Assembly (NCBI GenBank): GCA_029817715.1
Contig: JARUPY010000539.1
Coordinates: forward strand, 3,137,501 to 3,201,500
Length of the DNA stretch: 64,000 bases
From: Melastoma dodecandrum
Lineage: Eukaryota > Streptophyta > Magnoliopsida > Myrtales > Melastomataceae
Direction of reading: 5' to 3'
The translations under genes were made by a program, and so were the position numbers. The notes beneath the pieces were generated by a model that did no database searches, was not told the origin of the DNA, and worked only from the letters and a program-made list of their open reading frames with translations. Of this stretch, positions 58,957-64,000 are shown in pieces. How positions within the stretch are numbered: position 1 is the first letter of the stretch; every line of letters begins with the position of its first letter.

Positions 58957-59548
58957 CGCTTAATTTTTATTATATGACCTAAAATAATATCCTTAAACTT
59001 CTAAAAATTATTATTCTTAATTTTTTAAATTTCTGAATCAGATAATTTATTATTATTTTACTTTAAACTGCCAAATTACTTCAAATTCATCTTAGATTTA
59101 TAATAATTTTAAAATCCTAATTTATTAGTATATACGAGGATTTTAATATTAAATCAATTTTATATTTATAAGAATTTTGAGATTTTATTTCTCGTACGAA
59201 CTTATTATTTATGGTCGTCTTATTTATAAATTTTGGGCGTTTGCGCCTTCTCCATTATCAATTATAAAATTTCTAAACTCAAGATATAAAATATATTTCT
59301 CTTAGAATATTTTCATCGTTCTAAATCTTTTTTTATTCTTTTCTTTTTTTTAGAAATATTTTTAAATTTTTTATCCCCTAATAAAAGATTTTCTCATTTA
59401 CAGATTTACTTAGACTACAAATTACCAAAATTCTTGTAAGGCTACTTTTTTAATTTATAAAATAAGAAAAGAAACAAAAGCATAGGCTAATCATAAAAAA
59501 CGAAAAATCGAATTATATAATAAAAAAGAAAGAAATTGATTTATGCGA
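58957..59548. other. AT-rich spacer between gene and its partial copy
   Basis: Very AT-rich, without open frames. It separates the promoter side of the 57.4-kb gene from its duplicated exon. Confidence 0.5.
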
Positions 59549-59960
59549 AGAGGATCGGGAGCCTCCTTGGTGAGGTACTGAAAGCATTATACGAACCTTT
59601 CCGGCATGGTGCTTTCCCCTCTAGCCGCTCTCTCCGCCTCGTCTTCGACGACTCCCGAACCATCAATTCCTCCTTTTCCATTCTCCTCCTTCGCCGATAA
59701 CTCAAAATTCCATCCCAAGCCACGGCTGGGCCCACACCTCTCCCCGAGGTACAGAAACCCGCCAATGGACGGAGGGCGGAGGAGAGATAGAGACGCGACG
59801 GTGGACGGAGACGGAGGAGGAGGATGGAAGAGGCGGAGGGTGGAGACCGTTAGCGGCATCGGAGGAGGGAGGCCCGCCGGCGGCGGGGAATGATCATGGA
59901 ATGAAAGAAAGGGGATATAGTTTTTTCGCTCCTGTGCGAGCGAGTTCTTCTTAAACCGGT
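59549..59960 (-). pseudogene. Partial duplicate of exon 1 of the 57385-58855 gene
   Basis: The stretch repeats about 58513-58956 in the same orientation, from the 5' leader through MPLTVSTLRLFHPPPP to LTKEAPDP. It lacks an in-frame 45 bases (after the codons for GFLYLG region's upstream neighbour, at 59764) and gains about 12 bases at 59581-59594, which breaks the frame after MPERF. No splice donor or exon 2 follows. It is a dead duplicate, still highly similar, hence fairly recent. Confidence 0.9.
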
Positions 59961-60439
59961 TTTAATGAAATCAACGAACTACAGCACCAGGCGTGGTTGG
60001 CGAAGCGGCGCGCCGTGGCAGGAGGACGTTCCTATCCTGTTAATCACTTGTCCAGATTAAAGGATTGAGATATGTATGGTCAGACTAGATGAAACTTTCA
60101 TAACTTTCCTGTGAATTCCTGCCATTTCTCAACTGAATCCGGTTCATCAACCAATGGCCTCCACGATTAAAGCTGCCTGTTCCTACAAGGAGGGATAAAA
60201 CATAAGTTAGGTTCCATAAATTGGAAAAGGTGGAGCGATTGTTATGAATCAATCAGATAATGAATGATGAGGCGTTCTCTCGGGACAATACACAAACATA
60301 ATACTTCCAAGCTAGGGGTGCTTCTTAGCATTCTATGAATTCCCCGGAGTCGCCATTTATCGAGAGGTGTCTCAATGTCGAGGCGCCGCCAGTTGTTGGG
60401 CGATGAAGACATATGCAGCATTTCTAAAACAGTGAGAGC

Positions 60440-62401
60440 CTATGCCCATTTTACAAAATCACAATTAGCAGAAACTCCAGACAGGATGCCCAATACTGCA
60501 ACAAGAGAATCGACTTCCCAGGACATAATAAGGTAGCAGTGTGACTGCTCTCGCACAACAAATGCTCTCGAGTATCTTCCACACTTTGAGATAATCATCC
60601 GGTATCGAATAATGGACGTCGCTGACGAAACCGATTGAAACATCATGAACACCTCATCAACAGTTCCTGAGATTGTAAGTGACCTAACGCACGGGCACGT
60701 CACTCCAAGTCTCGATTCCTCGTGTTCAATCATCAACACGTGGAGTCGTCGCGAATGACAATTTAACTCCTCCAAGCCAACACAATTCACTATGGTTATG
60801 CTTTCAAGCGATGGACAGCCGGCCAAAACTTTCCCAATAACTGTTGGGTTTTTACATTGCGACAACAAACTTTAATGAAATTGCGTAGAAAATCATACAG
60901 GAAATTATGATACGTATAAATCTGCTTCTGAAAATACTTGTGACGTACCAGCAATAAGAAATCACTTTCAGATCACTATCGTCTTCAAGAACCTCAAGCG
61001 CGACTCCTCTAGCGGTATCAACGCACACGCACACGAACAATTTGCCCCTTTGGTGCTAGCCCTCGAGACACATCTATTTTTCAAGCTAATTTTGAGAATG
61101 AAGGTCGTTTTAACCCTAGGGCCAAAATCTCCTTTTAAAATATTGGAGAATTAAATAAAAAATATTTTATTTTTCTTTATTTATTTTATTTATATGGACC
61201 AAACTTAAGCACTTAGGCCTTAGCCCATATTGAAATAAAATAAACATCGGCCCATCTAGTAAGTCCACTCTAGAACCTGTTAGCTTTCATTTATCCAGAA
61301 TAAATTAATAATCCAATTAATTATAATTCTGGATATCCACTAGAACTTAACATATTGTTCGTAATAACGTGCTATTGGATGCGACTCTATAAGTTCTATA
61401 CATGAAGGTAGTGTACGTTCATACACAAACTAAGGTAACTGTCTAGCAACAGTTTTCAGTTATCTAACGTGATTGAATAATGGTCATGAACCATAAACCA
61501 TTATGAACCGATTACTGTGCAATTTAATCTCTTCATCTAACCGACATCCCAATTAATTTGGCGCAGAAAATACATCATCGTCAAATTAATTGTTTTACTA
61601 GACTACCAAGATATAATAGATTCACTTGAGTGTAAAACATTCCTCCAATGACTATGGATTTTAGAGTCACTAATATCTCTATCAAGTGGCCTAGAAGTCA
61701 ACTCTCTAATCCAAAAGAGCGATGAATCCTATTTTGACTCAACACTATTTTCTCTACGCTTTGTCACACACCCAACAATTGTATTACTCACAATCCAGTT
61801 AAAGACTGCTTTTAGCGACGTCAAAGTGCACAAACTCCACGCATAGAATAAATGAAGGTCTCAAGTCAAAAGTTCAGTTACACTCATCCATAAAGAGGAT
61901 TAACCAATGTTGTTTATTATGTGGTTTCTTCTTAAACGGGTCGTGTCCAGTAACCTTAATATCAGGGTACCCTTAAGTATAGCTTAGATATATTATCCAT
62001 TGATTTATCTTGACCTCAGTTATACTCATCGATGATCTAGATGTCCATGTCCCCCTAAACATCTATCCGATCACGGACTATTTCAGATTAATATACTCTT
62101 TAATCGGTGGGACTTTATCATAAACAATTTTACGTGCAGAAAAGTAAAATAATCAATGACAAATACTCGCCTTTATTAATTATTTATCCACAAATACAAT
62201 AAAGTATATTGACACATAAGTGCACACACTAACAATGACATCATCACCGAGTTCTACATTGTCAAGGGATAAGCTCCTTAGATTCTGCATGCTAACTTCA
62301 CCCGCTCTAGATGGAAACACAAGGGCCGCATTTTCTGAACGCGTCTCCCAATACTTAGAAAATAGAATGGGCTTTGTAAAATGCATTTCGAAAACACGCA
62401 T
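60440..62401 (-). pseudogene. F-box/LRR-type gene fragment split by an LTR
   Basis: The right piece (62401 to about 62234) reads VSMQNLRSLSLDNVELGDDV; the left piece (60841 down to 60440) reads IGKVLAGCPSLESITIVNC, then VGLEELNCHSRRLHVLMI and VTCPCVRSLTISGTVDEVFM. Removing the 1.39-kb insertion restores the leucine-rich repeat register across the join. These repeats are of the F-box/FBD LRR type that recruits targets to SCF ubiquitin ligases. No F-box or complete 5' end is seen upstream of 62401, so the gene was probably already partial or has its other exons out of recognition. Confidence 0.75.
60842..62233. mobile_element. Solo LTR, 1392 bp
   Basis: Starts TGTTGGGTTTTTACATTG and ends CACACTAACA, flanked by ATAAC (60837-60841) and ATGAC (62234-62238), a 5-bp target duplication with one difference. 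It has no internal coding region. TG...CA ends, the size and the 5-bp duplication fit a solo LTR of a large-LTR retrotransposon. It interrupts a leucine-rich repeat coding sequence. Confidence 0.82.
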
Positions 62402-63125
62402 CCTTATACTTGAAAGAAGACCCCCTTTTCAAAGTGTGTTTTTAAACTCTTAGTTTTTTCAAGTGTTAAATAGAGCATTTTAAAAACGCGCATTTCACAT
62501 ATTTTACGTTAAGACACCGGCTCATAGAATAATGGCTCTTTTTTATTAATTATATTCATGATATTTTGAAAATTAAAAAAGTATTTTATAAAAAAATTTA
62601 CGAACTAATCGTATTTTTGCACGTATTTTTGCTTACACATTGTTAGAGCTCTCTCTATACACGATTGAGAAAAGCCACGTGGCGAGATGGGGAAGGTTGG
62701 TTCCTCCTATCTACTATTTTAACGAAAAATCACGAACAAATGTTGTTCCATTCCACCAACCCCATTCTCCTCGTGACATCTTGTACGTATTAATTTTTTA
62801 AAAATTAATTAATTAATCAATTCATTTGGTTTTTGGGGTTACTCGACCGTCCATCAAACACGCCTTTTTTTCACACCAAGTCAAACCCAAACAATGTCGA
62901 TGACTACAACGACTACTACTAATTAACTTTTTTTTTTTTTTAAATAAAATCTCAATTTGCTCACAAAATCTCGCCGGCCAAAGGGAGTAATAAGATCTAA
63001 AATGTCAGTTACGAATGTCTCCTTTTTCTGTTACTACACACACTCCCCCCCCCAAAAGAAAACCTCTTTCTCATCGGTCTATCCCTTTCATGTCCAACGT
63101 TGTAATAACTACCACCTGAGCCATC
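62402..63125. other. Intergenic, upstream of the QWRF gene
   Basis: AT-rich; a T run at 62930-62941 and a short C run at 63046-63054. Promoter and leader of the next gene; no other gene seen. Confidence 0.45.
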
Positions 63126-64000
63126 ATGAATCCTGCCACCTCTACTCCCACCGACCCCAACCCTACCGTAGACCAGGATCCGCGGCTCAAGCCTAGACGG
63201 ACCAGGTCGCGCGAGCTTGCCTCACCCTCCGCTGCCCCCGTTCATGAAGGAGGCGGCATGCCACGGTCCCCTACGCAGCGTAATCCTGGTGGGAAGACGT
63301 CCCGTGATGACAGGAGGCAGAGGAGCTCCGAGGACTCGAGTTTCGCTCGGGGAGGTTTGTGGCCCTCTGCGACGGGGATCTCGGCTCCCTCGCCGTCCAA
63401 TAGGAAGAAGGTCGGCACCCTGGCCGATCACCTGGGGAACGAGAGGCTGAGGGATTTTCTCGACAGGAAGGGGGACGGGTCGGGGGATTCACCGGCGTTG
63501 GCGGCTATCGGGAGGCAGAGAAGTACTAGTGAGATCGGTAGGTTTGAGAACGACGATCAAGATAAGGATGCCAAGAAGAGCGCTAAAGAGAACCACAGAC
63601 CTATACTCGGAGGTTCGATGAGGTACACCGGGAAGCTGCTCTTCCCAGGAAGGAAATCGTCGTCGTCATCGAACGGCGATGTGGCGAGCCCTCCTCCAGT
63701 TATTCCGCCAAGGTACTCGGTTGATGAAAGTGCGCTTTACAAGAAATCGTCAAGGAAAAACTCCGAACCTCCTCCGGACTCGGAGTCTGAATGCAGCGAC
63801 GTGTCGTCTTCCACATCGAACCTGTCATCAACGGGCATGGGGAAGAAACCGGCAGGAATAGATGTCGCGTCCCGGTACATGAACGATGTGATTGGAAGGC
63901 GGAGGCGAGAGTTGACGGACCCGAGCGCGCGCCTTTCCTTCGATGAGGGCACACGGTCAAGCAGGTTCGTGCTTAAAGGAGCAATAAAAAGGGCTGGCTC
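63126..64000 (+). CDS. QWRF-motif (AUG8/EDE1-type) microtubule-associated protein, 5' part
   Basis: A 291-codon frame from ATG 63126 (MNPATSTPTDPNPTV) stays open to the right edge. It is Ser/Arg/Pro-rich and disordered. Family blocks are visible: ENHRPILGGSMRYTGKLLFP, RYSVDESALYKKSSRKNSEP, DSESECSDVSSSTSNLSS, VASRYMNDVIGRRRRE and SSRFVLKGAIKRAGS. The QWRF motif itself and the C-terminal domain lie beyond the window. QWRF proteins, including augmin subunit 8 and EDE1, bind microtubules and help nucleate branches or organise mitotic arrays (family knowledge). Which member this is cannot be told from the part present. Confidence 0.87.
   Translation, partial: MNPATSTPTDPNPTVDQDPRLKPRRTRSRELASPSAAPVHEGGGMPRSPTQRNPGGKTSRDDRRQRSSEDSSFARGGLWPSATGISAPSPSNRKKVGTLADHLGNERLRDFLDRKGDGSGDSPALAAIGRQRSTSEIGRFENDDQDKDAKKSAKENHRPILGGSMRYTGKLLFPGRKSSSSSNGDVASPPPVIPPRYSVDESALYKKSSRKNSEPPPDSESECSDVSSSTSNLSSTGMGKKPAGIDVASRYMNDVIGRRRRELTDPSARLSFDEGTRSSRFVLKGAIKRAG

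Noticed and set aside
1..64000. CRISPR arrays, rRNA or tRNA genes, prokaryotic operons
   Set aside because: No direct-repeat/spacer array, no cloverleaf or rRNA sequence was recognised, and gene structure is clearly that of a plant nucleus.

Overview
This is nuclear DNA of a flowering plant. The evidence is the gene content (formin, ATXR3-type SET-domain protein, R2R3-MYB, plastid Rieske protein, THF1, QWRF protein, PPR protein), GT-AG introns, long AT-rich intergenic stretches, and three kinds of plant mobile element (hAT, Ty1/copia, solo LTR). I cannot name the species. Exon joins below were worked out by hand from splice sites, reading phase and remembered family homology; no search was run.

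Layout. 1-767: first part of a PPR protein (minus, runs off the left edge). 1385-4888: a type I formin in six exons (plus). 5826-7533: two adjacent broken copies of a four-helix DUF1218 (VCC/MWL-type) gene (minus). 9029-9829: an atypical bHLH gene (minus). 10769-21523: a 19-exon ATXR3/SDG2-type histone H3K4 methyltransferase (minus), the largest gene here. 22680-26703: a hAT transposon with a perfect 8-bp target duplication and an uninterrupted three-exon transposase. 29130-29777: a fold-back repeat. 30313-38751: a small secreted/membrane protein, a fasciclin-domain protein, a methyltransferase-like gene divergent from a broken SNM1/Apollo nuclease gene, a small membrane protein, and the chloroplast Rieske protein PetC. 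40082-41488: an R2R3-MYB. 44726-46309: THF1. 47062-48360: an unrecognised basic coiled-coil protein.

48630-56449 is a young Ty1/copia retrotransposon on the minus strand. Its LTRs are nearly identical and it has a 5-bp target duplication. Its gag-pol carries one stop and one frameshift. Between its primer-binding site and gag lies a second reading frame that joins a Ty3/gypsy-type aspartic protease remnant directly to a chromodomain tail. That is the most unusual object in the window. Downstream come a plastid-type membrane protein gene (57385-58855), a broken copy of its first exon (59549-59960), an F-box/LRR-type gene fragment split by a 1.39-kb solo LTR (60440-62401), and the start of a QWRF-motif (augmin-type) microtubule protein gene (63126 to the right edge).

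The host genes are ordinary and independent, with chloroplast biogenesis (PetC, THF1, the 57.4-kb gene), cytoskeleton (formin, QWRF) and transcription/chromatin (ATXR3, MYB, bHLH) represented. The accessory signal is in the repeats and broken genes.
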